Shown: positions 32,320 to 44,100 of the stretch, piece after piece
Layout of the letters: each line of letters starts with the position of its first letter
Numbering within the stretch: position 1 is the first letter of the stretch
Made by a program: the position numbers and the translations under genes
The notes under the pieces: generated by a model
The model's database searches: none
Told to the model about the DNA's origin: nothing
The model's input: only the letters and a program-made list of their open reading frames with translations
Assembly: GCA_015350385.1 (NCBI GenBank)
Contig: WNKI01000002.1
Location: 4,239,653 to 4,303,652 of the forward strand
Origin: Aculops lycopersici
Taxonomy: Eukaryota > Arthropoda > Arachnida > Trombidiformes > Eriophyidae
DNA: 64,000 nucleotides
Direction of reading: 5' to 3'

Positions 32320-33295
32320 TTTCTCTTTCAACTCCAACAATACCAATCAACTTTGCAGTGGCAGAGTTAGTCGCTTTGTCGGTGGCTCGGTCGATCGATG
32401 GGCTGAGTAGACGGACTAAAGTTAGGAGTAAAGTTGTTCGAATTTGCATAACATCTGGTCTGTCGTTCAGTTAGCTAAATTTTTTACCGTTATATTGGCT
32501 GTCCAAGACCAAGCATTATAGATCAAAGTAACGTGAATACACGCTAAATATTAGGAAGTGGAATTTGAGTAGTATTAATGGGCTTAAGAAAAAACAAGAC
32601 GATACGATATAGAAGAATGGGTTAGCTTGTCCGCGTTCACGGCAACCGGGAGGTTGTTTAATAATTTAATATTTGAAATAACAATAACGTTAACATGGTG
32701 ATGTATTTGTTGTTGTTTTATGGGATGCTGTCTCTAAGTACTGGTTTGGTTGTGGGTCAATTTACACTCTTTGCTGGTGACGACGCTTGGTGGTTGTTCT
32801 CAGTGTTTTGTGTTTCATTGTTTGGGGTTTAATCTGTAAACTTTGGGAAAGTTTTACCGGATTTTAACGCCATCTTAGGTCACAGAGTCTCCGTCGTCCG
32901 CTTTCATCATGAGCATTGATGACTTGACCTCAACTCTTTAAATCACCATCCTCTCCCTTCTTCTTTAATGAAAGGAAATCCATGGCAATCTAAAGAGTCG
33001 AGTTCTTTTTCAGTTTCTCGCGCTCAGGTAAGAAGCGAGGTGGACAGGTGAAACCTTGCAATTGCGTAATTAACAAGTGGATTTGGTCAACTGGTTGTTG
33101 GGTGTCGTGTGCTGCGTGTGTATGTTGTTATTTTTTTTGTTTAGTGGTTACATGTTTTATATCTCTGATTATATGATAATAAATATATAAGTTAACTGTC
33201 TCTATGTAAGGATTAACTGTGAGGAAGAGGAGGAATTAACATGGTTGTTTGGCAGCAACGCGTTTTGTGCGCTACAATGGATGGCAACGCAACTA

Positions 33296-33662
33296 TTAGT
33301 ATGATGAGCCTCCGTATGAGGAGTATGATGGCTGTTGGTAGTAGACTGGCTCCTTTTGCTTCAAGAATCTGTGATGCGATGAGGAAGTATGTTGGTTAGT
33401 TTACCTTATTATGTGGCGGTTACGGGTGAGCTTGATTTGAAATTCGAATGACTAGACAAATTATTGAAATGTATACTTACGGAATGGGGATGGGAATTGG
33501 AAGGGGCAAGAGGATCTTCTTGCCTCCCTTCAATAGCATGGCAGTTAGTGCAGCCTTCTTGAGCATCTTCTTCTTTCCGGCCTCAACTGAGGCTGGCGAC
33601 AGGAGGGCGGCAATGATGACGCTGACCACCAGCAACGTTGACAAAACTCTGAAGTATTTCAT
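33296..33662 (-). CDS. Small secreted Lys/Pro/Tyr-rich peptide (2 exons)
   Basis: Exon 1 is 33481-33662 and exon 2 is 33296-33368, joined across a 112-bp intron with a gtaagt donor and cag acceptor (acceptor CAG at 33369-33371). The product is 84 aa. A clear signal peptide (MKYFRVLSTLLVVSVIIAAL, cleavage likely after SPASVEA) is followed by a basic amphipathic stretch (GKKKMLKKAALTAMLLKGGKK). Next is a proline zipper (ILLPLPIPIPIP) and a Tyr/Ser/Gly tail (QQPSYSSYGGSSY). No cysteines are present. Short peptides built this way are, to my knowledge, common in chelicerate proteomes and of unknown or cuticle-associated role; the cationic stretch could also act on membranes. Function is not assigned. 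Splicing and secretion are well supported by the sequence. Confidence 0.85.
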
Positions 33663-34692
33663 TTTGATTGGCTAGGTTTTTCTGTCTTTTCTGCACTTGA
33701 AGGCAATAGTTGTGTTGATATTTTATTTTATTTTTTCTTAATGAGTAGTGATGTTTTCTTTGCGACTACAAAACTCGACTGAATTCAATTTTTGCGACCA
33801 AAGTTGCAAGTGAGAGTGAGTTGGTTGGATTTGTTGGAACTTGTAAAAATGACGTAACTTGGATTAGGAGGAGAAAAGAGCGCGATGGGATGGGATGGGA
33901 TAGGATTGGATAGGGTAGGAGAGCAAAGCGGCGGAACTAATCTCTGGCAACAGGTAGTTTAGCTTGCTCGCTGGCCGCCACCATAGCCAACCCACAAGAG
34001 CAACTCAAGCCTCTTGGCCAGCGAGCTGACCAGGGCGAAAGTGTTGCCTGGCCTGCGAGCTGACCAATCAGCCAACTTGGCCACGAGCTTGGCGCGCGAG
34101 TCTAGCTAGAGGGAGTGGTCGCCAGGGTTGACCGGATGAGCGGTGGCGCCGGCAGCAGCCGCAGCAGCAGCAGCAGTTACAAATTGGATGCTTGTTACCT
34201 GGCTCGCTGGCAAGCTTGCCAGTCAGCGGAGATTAGTGTCCTCTTACCTTGGCTGCGCTAACTCGCGGGCCAACTTGTTGCTTCTGGCTGAGCTGCCACT
34301 GTCTCCCCCTCACTACTCCCCGCCCTCCTCCTTCATTCATTGCAGCTCACAGGAAAATGAGATGCTCAAGCGCACAAACTCTTCCGCTATCCTAAGCTCA
34401 TCTGTAGCGAGGCTAACAACCGCCACCAAGACGACGACAAGATCGATTGGCCAGCGGGTAAGGGAATCAATTAAGCGCAAGGTTGACCTTGCTGCTGCCG
34501 CTGCTGCTGCTGCTGCTGCTCATATTGGATAGATGGACAGAAACTGCCCCCTAGGCGGCAGGTAATAAAGTCACTCGGCTCTCAAGAAGGGGACAGCGAG
34601 CGACCAGTCGACTGCCAGCTCACCACCTGTCCGGTTATCTACTCGAGGTGCGCTTCTCTTCTCATCAGTCCGCGCGTGTCTTTTAACACCAC

Positions 34693-34732
34693 TGCTATCT
34701 AGTTAACTTGGCAACTAACTAACTAGATAGCA
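34693..34732. repeat. Perfect 13-bp inverted repeat, 14-nt loop
   Basis: Left arm tgctatctagtta (34693-34705), right arm 34720-34732 exactly complementary, in noncoding DNA. Confidence 0.9.
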
Positions 34733-36637
34733 AGGAAGAGTTCAAATGAAAGATGAGATAACAGCCAGAAGTTTTCATTGTTCTTAGAAGCAGCGGAGAT
34801 GACGACGACGCTAGAACATTTGTATGCTACATCAGATAACTTGTTTGGCTTTCTCTGGAAAACCGCCACCACTAAGCTAACTCTGACGTAGACGACGTGA
34901 GAGATGTCCTCTGCATTTCGTTAGTCGACTGCACACCTGACAACTTGTTGCTTATGGCCACCCTCTCGATGGGTCAACAGTTGCTAAGTGAATGTGTTCA
35001 CTTGAGCTCGTCGTCACTGACGACAGCCCAGCAAAAGTATCATCAAAAACCAGGTGAGCTGGATTCGTGACTCGCACACAAGAGAGCAGCGAGCGAGACT
35101 CATTAGCATTCAGATTGTCGCGACGCGCGACCGTTAGCTAGCTGCATTGAACTCTGAAACTTTTGGCTAGTCAAACGAGCGAACGGTGAATATGACTGTT
35201 AGGTCACATCCGCTGGCACTGCACGCATCCTGTGAGTTGGCTGCTGCTATTGCGTAAGAGCATTAAAGCACGAGATGTAGAAAAGAGAGAGAGGATGACT
35301 CTTGGTTCTCATTGAGGGGAAAGCGTTTAGTATGCAAAGGCGGGCGGGTGGTGAGCGACAACTTGTTGCTCTTGCTCACTCACTCACCTGGCCGTCGTTG
35401 TGTCCGCCAGACAAATCGGACAAGAGCACACGAGCCCTGGGTGAGCGTGAGCTACACACGCAACTCGCACTCTACCCGCTGGTCGCACGGCTGAGCCGAC
35501 TATCCGGCAAGCGAGTCAGCAAACTCGCTTGCCAGAGATACAGGTGGCTAAAGTGTGGCGGCCACTTAGCGACTCCTCGCCAAATTATTATCATCATCAT
35601 TATTGACCTCCTCCTCCTCCTCCTCGTCCGCCTCCTCCACCACCCACCCAACCAACTATTGCTCGCTTGCAACTAGCACTCGCGGCTCACCGCCACCACT
35701 ACCCCCTACTAACACACGCGCTCGTACTCATATTATATTAACAAAATTACTAAAACTTCATCCGGTCGGTCGGTTGAAATTCACCAGAACGAGCGAGTAG
35801 AGTGAAGAAATGGGTTAAAAAATCCAACAAAACTAAGCTCTCGTGGAACTAAAGCTCTCGACTTTTGCAAATCTTACCAATCGATGGTTCCACTGACTGA
35901 GTTGAATGGAACGTAAGTCATCTGGCTGCACCGTATTAGCCAATCAATCAGGACACTCGGCCGCAATCTCCAGCCAGAGCGGCCGAGGCAACAGGTGGGC
36001 GCTGCGGAGTTTTTCTCTCTCCCTCCTCCGATTGGCAAAGAAAAAGCCAATCCCCAAAGTAGCCCTTTATGGTCTGCAGTCGATGCGAGCCATCAAAACA
36101 GCAAGCAGATATTCACGGTCAATAGAGAGGGACAAGGCTACCACTGTTGCGCAACAGCAATGGCAACGCTTGCCACTCGTAAACTGAATCAATCTGCTTG
36201 ATCAGCCACTCGAGGTTGCCTTGCAAACTTAATGCCGGAAAGGAGGTAGATTGACTTGATTGATTGTAGCTCGTTGTTGCTTTTGTATTGGAAATACCAA
36301 TTGGCCAGCCATTTGGTGTTCCTCCTGCTCTTAATCTCTTTTACAACAGCTTTATTGCAAAAAAAAACCAATCGACTGCTGAGCTAACTAAGAAAAAAGG
36401 TTATTGACCAGCAACAGTTGGTCGCGGCCGAGCAACAAACCATCCATTTCCTTCCTTCTTTCCTTCGCTAACTTACTTTTTTCATTTACCTCTCCGAAGA
36501 CCAGCCCCCGCCCGTGAACTTTGATTGATGCCTCAGGACTACGACTATGCAGCGGCTGCCATCGCTGCTGTCCCTGGCGCACTAGCCTCTGCATTTTAGA
36601 AGGCCATCGGCTTTCGAATGCTCCGAAATCCGAAACT

Positions 36638-36671
36638 CTCCTCGAGAAAACTTGGAAATTTTCTCGAGGAG
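36638..36671. repeat. Perfect 13-bp hairpin just upstream of lectin ATG
   Basis: Left arm ctcctcgagaaaa (36638-36650), loop cttggaaa, right arm 36659-36671 exactly complementary. It ends 4 nt before the ATG at 36676, so if transcribed it would form a stem directly upstream of that start codon. Confidence 0.9.
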
Positions 36672-36675
36672 TACG

Positions 36676-39600
36676 ATGAGCTCACTCCGGAAGACGTGCG
36701 TCAAGGAATCACATGATCTCAAATCAAGGAGCTCCATATCAAGGTTACAAAAAAAATTCAACTCAACCCAGAATATCCCGCCCGAGTCAGCAAATGAAAT
36801 GAGGTCCGAGGGAGTTTTGTTTGTCCTGCAAGCTGCTGTGAGCATCTTGGCAGCCGCCTGCTGTCTCCTAAACCAGCCAACGAGTGCCGGTGTCGTGGAG
36901 GACAAGTACTCGTGTCCACATGGTTGGACTAGATATGGGAACAAAAAGTGTTTGAAGTATGTAAACGAATTGCAAGATTATGAACGAGCACAGGCCACCT
37001 GTAGATCAAAGAACCAGGGAACTCTGGTTACCATTCACTCGCACGATGAGCAAAATTTTGTTTATTCCTACATCCACTCGATTGCCGCCTCGTCAACCCC
37101 CATTTGGTTGGGCGCCAAGCAGGTAAGTTTTACTCTTTGTTTGTGTTTAAATTTCAATATTACCTCAAGTTGCAATGTCAAAATTTTGACCTAATCTGAC
37201 CAAACAAAGCCCACCTACGATTCAACGGATGAAACCTCGCTTCCGCCGGAAAAATTAATACAACAACAACAAACACCACGAAAACCCTCGTCTCTGCCAT
37301 CGACTCAACTCGTGGACACGATTTTGGGCGACGATTCAAATCAAAAACTGCGGCTCAACTTGAAATTTCCCTTCGCGAATTCCTCGGCCACAAATGATAA
37401 TCTACAATCGTCGTCGTCGTCGTTGCGCCGGCAGCAGATTGACTTTGAGAGCATCTTGTGGTTGGACAAAACTGAAAACACTTACACTAACTGGGCGGCC
37501 AGCGAGCCATCACGTGAGTATCACCTCCAGTAGGCTGCTGCCGCATACGTTTAAACGAAAAATTGCTCCCATCTCCAGTCGACTAGCTTTAGGCAAAGGC
37601 TGGAGGCGCTGATAAGACTAACCACCTGTTTTGTTGCCCCTCATTTTTCACGCTCACAACTGCTAACTCGTTGACTGGCAACCGACTGAAACTGAAATTG
37701 AAACCAAATTAAACCAACTAAAACTCTCCTGGCAAACACACAAACAAATGCACAATGACACTCGCAGATCCGGACGAGATTTGCATAGCAATCAATCCGC
37801 GCACTGGTCTCTGGCACGATGTGATGTGCACTGAGGCAAATGTGCCCGCTTGCGAGCGAGGTGAGTACTGGACGAGAGTGAGCGAGCGGTAGAGAGATTG
37901 CGCTCACTTGCTCACACACAGACACAAACACAAACACACCAAGACACAAAAGAGCTTACCTGCTCACCTGTCGGCCGGCTGGCAAGCTAGCTTGCTGACA
38001 GACACTCGGCCAAACCGGAACTAACCGACCACTCGCCTTTCCATTATCATTCCTGCCAAATGCACGCGCGCGCAAATTTAAATGCAAACGATGCAATCCA
38101 AATGCAATCCTATCCATCGTTCGGACGTTGCAAATTTACAAAATATATATATCTCTCGTTCTCGCTCTATCTCGATTCACTGGCCAATTTTCGATCCGCT
38201 TCGCACTTCGCGGCCAACAATTCAACCACATTGACCCAATCCCAATCCCAATCCAAATTCAAACCCGAAACCAATGACCGCAACCGTAATTATTATTAAT
38301 AATACCCAAACAAGAGCAGCACCCACCACCCAATGGCCATTCTTCGTGCCATTCTGCTCGGAGGGTTGGTTCCAATTCAACGATGAGAAGTGTGTTAGAA
38401 TTATTAGCTCACAGGCGTTAAATTTCTACGAGTCGCAGGAATTGTGTCGCTCAAAGTATAACTCAAAATTGCTTAGTATCAAAACGGACAAGGAGTCTGA
38501 GTTTGTGCATAATTTAATCAAATTCAGAGACGTTAAGCTCCCCGTTTGGCTCGGCGCAGTTCAAAACGATTTCTCCTCCTTCAATTGGATCGACAAGAGC
38601 GACGTCACCTTCACCAATTGGGCCGAGGGCGAGCCCAACGATCCCGACCACGCGTGTCTCTCGATGACTGCCTCGGGCGGCAAGTGGTCGGACAACGATT
38701 GCAAGGAGCAGAAGCTGATTTTGTGCCAGAAAGGTGAGTTAAAATGAATCGACTTTAGCCCTGGAGACTGTAGCAGCAGCAATTTATGCTTCGCGCGCAA
38801 ACTTTATGTATTAGTCTGATCTTCTTTGTTAGGACACTCCATCTATTTGAGCCTAACCAACACGAAGGTACGAGCTGATGAACCTGCAAACCAGCCAAGC
38901 AAACCAACTATTTTTCGGTTTCTAAATGGACAGTCCACTGCAATGGATGGCAAATGGCAAATGACAAGCGGCTAGCCGCATGCATACAAACTGAAATTAC
39001 CCTGTTCACACGCAACCTCCAAGTGGCTGAATGATTATGTTTGCCGGCTAGCTTAAGTTATTCTCCCATGGCTTTGTGTTGCTCTCTATCTCGTCCGCCT
39101 TCTTTTGGTCGGTTTGATTATCATATTTGCTTAAAACTTGTTCACCTGAAAAGCAAACATTACAACGTGGGCAGCAACGAAACCACCGACAATGAGCTGC
39201 TTTGTCGTTGCCTTCGCTGCTGTCTGGAGGCCAGTGTTGCTTTATAACGTTGTTGGATTGTTTGCTCGTGATAAGCGTAATGAGATTAGCAGCTAACCAT
39301 CTGCTAGCTCGGCTGACCAGCCAGCTAGTCAGCCGTCCAACCAAGTCAGCTGGCTAGCGGTGAGCTTGATAACACGAGCAACCAGCCCACTACCTGCGCG
39401 CTTATCGCCGGAAGTCGCAAGACATTGACCTTTTTCTCTGCGTCTCTCGCTTGCTCGCTCGCTCACTCACTTTGTAGGTCATTTTGAAGCCAGCAGGTAG
39501 CCAACCCTTAAATTAACCCACTCCATCTTCTCTCTCCCATATGAAAACTTTTTTCATGCCCATTAACAAACGAATAAAAAATAACCAAATAAATTGAAAC

Positions 39601-41074
39601 ATAAAAATGCAAACGTCAACATTCAATAGCAGTGCCAGAGGATAGCTCCTGCGAAACTGGTTGGCTCCAATTCAGACAGGACAAGTGCTACAGATTTGTC
39701 CACATCCGGTTGGCCTTTGACGACGCCGAATCGTTGTGCAACAATCTCTACGGCGGCCATCTGCCCTCCATTCACTCGCAGGAGGAACAATTTATGATCA
39801 CTCAATTTTTGGCCAGTGTTAATGTTAAAAATGGATCTGAAATTTGGCTCGGCGGCCGACAGATGGACTTTCACAATTTCCACTGGGGCGATGGATCGCA
39901 CTTCAACTATTCCTATTGGGAACATGGGGAGCCCAATTTTCCCGCCGAAAAGTGCATCGAAATGTCGTGGCGAAACGGGAGGTGGAACGATATCAATTGT
40001 CGCTTGAAGCGAGCAGTCCTTTGCGAGCACCAGGTGACCAGTCGCCACTTGTTAAAACCAAATCTCTACCAGCCAACTACCTGCTTAGAATCGAACTGCA
40101 GCAGCAGCGGTAGCGGCGGCGGCGGCGGCGGTGGTGGTGGTAGTGGAATCGTGCACTCAACCTCCATGTTGCCCTTCACTGTATCGGAGTTCGCAACCAG
40201 TGGCCAGGCTTCCGGTTCAATGGATCCACAATCGCAAGCAAACTCGCCAAGCCAAGAGCATCAGCTCCACTCGAACCAAGTTAATGGAATTATTTCTGGG
40301 AACTCGACAAATCATTTTGGATCTGAGGTTAATTTCAATACCAGTAACAATAATAATAACAACCAGTCCAAATTAGCAACACCGGGTCAGCAAACAGCAA
40401 CCAGCGGCTCAATTGACAGCAACGGCGAGACCCAACCAGAGATTCAATCGGCAGCAGTAGCGGCGCCACCACCACCACCGAGTTCAGTGGTCATGGAGGA
40501 CAAACCAATCAAGGTAATCACGTCGATTATGCACCGCGAGCACTCGCTAGTCTCGCTCGACTTACCTGCGCCTCTTGCGGCGCTCAATAATAATAATAAT
40601 AACTCGACTGTAGATTCAATCAGTGGGCAGGCCACAAATGAAACTGGCAATTTTATCCACTACAACCTGCCGCCACCTGAGCAGGTGAACTCCCAGCAGC
40701 AGTTGCCATCAGCTGGCCCAAACTCGGCCAACCCTGAGATCCATCAACAATCTCAGGAGCTTCCGGCCCAGCAGGTGAGTTCAGCTAACGCCAGCGATTT
40801 GGCTAGGGATTCGGCTAACCAAGCGTCAGGTACACTACTCAACAAACTGAGACATCCAATTATTGAGGCCGATGTTGGAGCTCAGCAGTCTGGATCAAAC
40901 CAGGACCAAAGTCTACTGAACATGGCGGCCAACACGACGGCTAGCCTACAGGTGGCGGCAGCAGCGGTGGCTGACCATCACCAACAGCAACAACAACTTG
41001 TAGGTGGCGAAGCGCCAACAAGTGGCCTCGTCGAGGCGACCAAGTCGCAGGAGGGAAGTCTAGGCAAAGAGTAG
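36676..41074 (+). CDS. Protein with three C-type lectin domains (5 exons)
   Basis: Exons 36676-37122, 37210-37513, 37768-37860, 38320-38733 (38317 also possible) and 39633-41074; about 899 aa, all joints in frame. The start is 36676 or 36799. From 36799 the protein opens with a signal peptide (MRSEGVLFVLQAAVSILAAA); from 36676 the same segment would be an internal signal anchor. CTLD1 (CPHGWTRYGNKKCLKYV to VMCTEANVPAC) has a Gln/Ser insertion of ~65 residues and EPS in place of EPN. CTLD2 (CSEGWFQFNDEKC to CKEQKLILC) and CTLD3 (CETGWLQFRQDKC to RLKRAVLC) each keep EPN plus WSDNDC or WNDINC, the Ca2+/mannose-type site. A disordered Ser/Asn/Gln tail of ~340 residues follows with no membrane span. 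It probably binds glycans outside the cell (immunity or adhesion). AATAAA at 41125-41130. Confidence 0.88.
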
Positions 41075-41190
41075 AGTCTATAGCTAATTGTATGTAGTAG
41101 TAGTAGCAAATGTATTGAGGAGTAAATAAATAATTTGCTTGCAGACACTCGTGTCTAAACAAGGGAATCTTTTCTCAAGTGACATTAAGT

Positions 41191-44100
41191 TTATTGTACA
41201 TTTTGACTCGCAATCATCGTCTTAATTTTGTCCCTAGTTTCCGGCAACTGACTGCCGCAGCAACAAACGCAACACGACCGGTCCGCACAATTGAGCTCAT
41301 CAACTATTTCTGATTCGCTGATTTTGGTCATTGTTTTTGGCGTTTCGCCATCAGGAGCCTTGTTTTGAAGTTGCTCTTTTTGTTCCTGGTCTCGTTGTTG
41401 TTGTTCCAATTGTTCCTGTGGATTTTGGTCAAAAAAGCGAGTGCGCCCGTCAATTGAGTGCGACTTTTTGCAATCGCACCAAGGACAGCCAACGCCGGCG
41501 CTCGACTCGATGCTCAACTCACTTCCGGCCACCTTTAGTTTTTTGCATTGCACTACTAAAGTAGGCGCTGAACTCCGTGAACAGGTGCAAGCTGGTCTCG
41601 TGTTCTCCTTCCTTCCATTGAGCGTTGTATTCAACCTTCGCTTGCCAACCTTGGTTAGCTCAAATGGTTGATCTTTTGTATCTAGCTCAAGATCGCGAGA
41701 GTCGCCATGATCTTTCGTTGAGCTTGAGCGATTTGCTTGTTGATGGTGCTGCTTGCTCCCCCTGGTGTCACTTGCGGGCGCCTCCCCACCTCCGATGTAT
41801 CCATTAGACTCGCTAACGGCAGATGGCACCTCAGTTGGGTTCGCTAGCTTCGTGATTGCCGTCGTGCTTTTTCCATCCCGCAGACTAACGATTGTTGCTG
41901 TCTTCATTCCTGTCTCATTAGGGAAACAAGCTAGTGGGAGAGGTTAGTTTTTTCCTCTTTTCTTCTTTCCTTCTCAAATGTCAATTTACTCCATCAAACA
42001 CAAAACAAGAATAGTAAACTCACCTGTCGGGCTGCTACTTTCGCCATTGTCCACAGGGTTGCCTACAAGTTGATTCTTTTGCTCCATAAGTTTCGTCTCA
42101 TATTGCGCTTGTTGTCGAAGTGAGTTCAGAACAATACCACGCTGATCACTTCTGCCTGTGTCCTTGAAGACTATATACGATTGTCTCTGTTGTTGCTGCC
42201 TAATTTGTTGCTGCTGCTTCACGCGAAGCTATGAAATTACGTCAAGCGAGCGATAGATTTTAGAATGGGACAGGAAGCAGTCGGTTAGTGGGGCAGTGGA
42301 GAGGGTTTTGTGTCGGCCGTCTATCTATCTCTCGATCTGTCTGGTAGCTTGGCCTGTGAAAGAGAAGACGGCAATAAAAGCTAAATGTTTGCCGGTCATT
42401 TGAACGGATTAATCCTCTACAATGAGGAGTCTGTTTAAGCTAACTTCCTAGTGTAGTGTGGTGTAGTGTAGTGTAGTTTGGCTCGGCTTGGTTTAGTTGA
42501 GTCGGAAACTCAGAGACAAGTGAAAGTAGGAGTAGAATCGCACGGACACCCTAGCCATAGAAGCAACAACTACAACTACACCGACTGCGCCAACTACAAT
42601 AACGATGATGAGATACTTACGCTCTGGTTCCTCGCTGACATCAAATTTGTCGGCGAGCTTGAACTTGCCAAGTTCTGGTGGCCACTACAACTGCCGCCGA
42701 CGCCGCCTCCACTGCAACTGCTGCCCAGTTTGCTGGCTGTCGAGTTCGAGGCAATGAGAGTCGCCGAGGGTCCCGAAGCGAAGGCAGTTTCGGCCACCGA
42801 GATAACGCGGCGCCTCTGTCTGGGTAACTTCTCGCGCGCTTGAGTGTGCGAGTAAAACATTGTAAAATTGGAGACAATAACTGGGACCGGAAGTGCGATG
42901 GTGAGCACACCTGAAATAGCGCAAAGTGCTCCCACAAGCATTCCCAGGTAAGTTTGTGGCTTTAGGTCGCCGTAGCCAACTGTGGTCATGGTTACGATCG
43001 CCCACCAGAGGCCTTGAGTTTCATATTGTCCGTTCGGGGCGGGTTTAGTGGAGTTTTGTTTTGTTTAGTCAGGAGTTTAGTCAGGAGTTTGGTTGAAGTG
43101 GGGCGAGCGAGCGAGCGAGCAGGTGGGGTAATTGTGATTCAGTTTTGGTGTTGTTGTTGTTGTTGTTTTCGTTTTAGTTTTAGTTTTCGTTGAAATGGGA
43201 GTCAAGTGGAAAAAGGTTTTCTGTTAGCCTCCATTCTTATTACTCTCTACTACACTACTCTAGACACGAGCAGAATGTTACGCAACACCCGGCCAACCGG
43301 TCAGTTTATGGTCCGCTGGGTTCGAGTTACGTAACTAAGCTCATGTTTTTTGCCCATCTCCAGCTGCCGCTTCCTTTTTGCTCCCGTTCATGGGGCTAGC
43401 CGTCAACGCAATTTGACCTGCAAGAGATTGGCCGCCAAATACTAATAGGCTTTTCTTTTGGCCAGGTAAAGCCGCCGTAGCAATAGCGGATGAGCAGGAT
43501 TAAACTTACCTTCTGGTATTGACTTGAAGTCGTTGTGCGGATTTGGCTGCAACCGCTCGGCGTAATAGATGAGACTTGCAAATATTATAATGCCCAGGAG
43601 GAGGAAGCCAACCAGTAGTAGAAGCTCCTTTGCACTTGCTTTAAATGTATAGATTAATATCTTCAAGCCGCGCGAGTGTCTAGTTAGCTTGAACAACCTG
43701 AGGATTCTAATAATATTGAGAAAGTCCAATATATCCGCTTTGTTGCTTGTAGTGGCCAGATGTTTGTCTGAAACAATCAAATCGTAAATAAACGAAACGG
43801 TGGCCACAAAATCAATCACATTAACACTATCGCGAGAGAACTGGTGCCTATCTGGAGCCACCAGAAATCTAATCAGAATCTCAAACAAAAACCAAACGTT
43901 GCAAATGCACTCAATGTAAAAGAAGGTGGCATAAGTCTCCGTTTTCTTCTTATCCAGCCACCAAGTTTCCTTGAGCTCACCGCCTGCCTTTTGTCTATGC
44001 CGACTTCCCTTCTGCCACTTCCGGTCCGTTTTAGCAGAACCTTGTTGGCTGTTGCTTGTTGTTGTTGTTGTCGCCGCCGCTGCTGCTGTTGGTGTGGTGA

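Larger units (their letters stand above)
31220..33295. other. Gap-containing noncoding interval
   Basis: Between the low-complexity ORF and the peptide gene. Contains the assembly gap and its flanking microsatellites. From 32317 to 33295 is AT-rich DNA that probably includes the 3' UTR of the minus-strand peptide gene. Long frames reported through the gap are artefacts of the N run and triplet repeats. Confidence 0.5.
33663..36675. other. Noncoding interval between peptide gene and lectin gene
   Basis: About 3 kb without a supportable gene. The peptide gene promoter should lie at its left end and the lectin promoter at its right end. Contains hairpins at 34693-34732 and 36638-36671, and a GCT/GCA run at about 34490-34520. 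Confidence 0.5.

Noticed and set aside
31389..32474. Long open frames on both strands through the N run
   Set aside because: The N block contains no stops by construction and the flanks are triplet or dinucleotide repeats, so the frames are artefacts.
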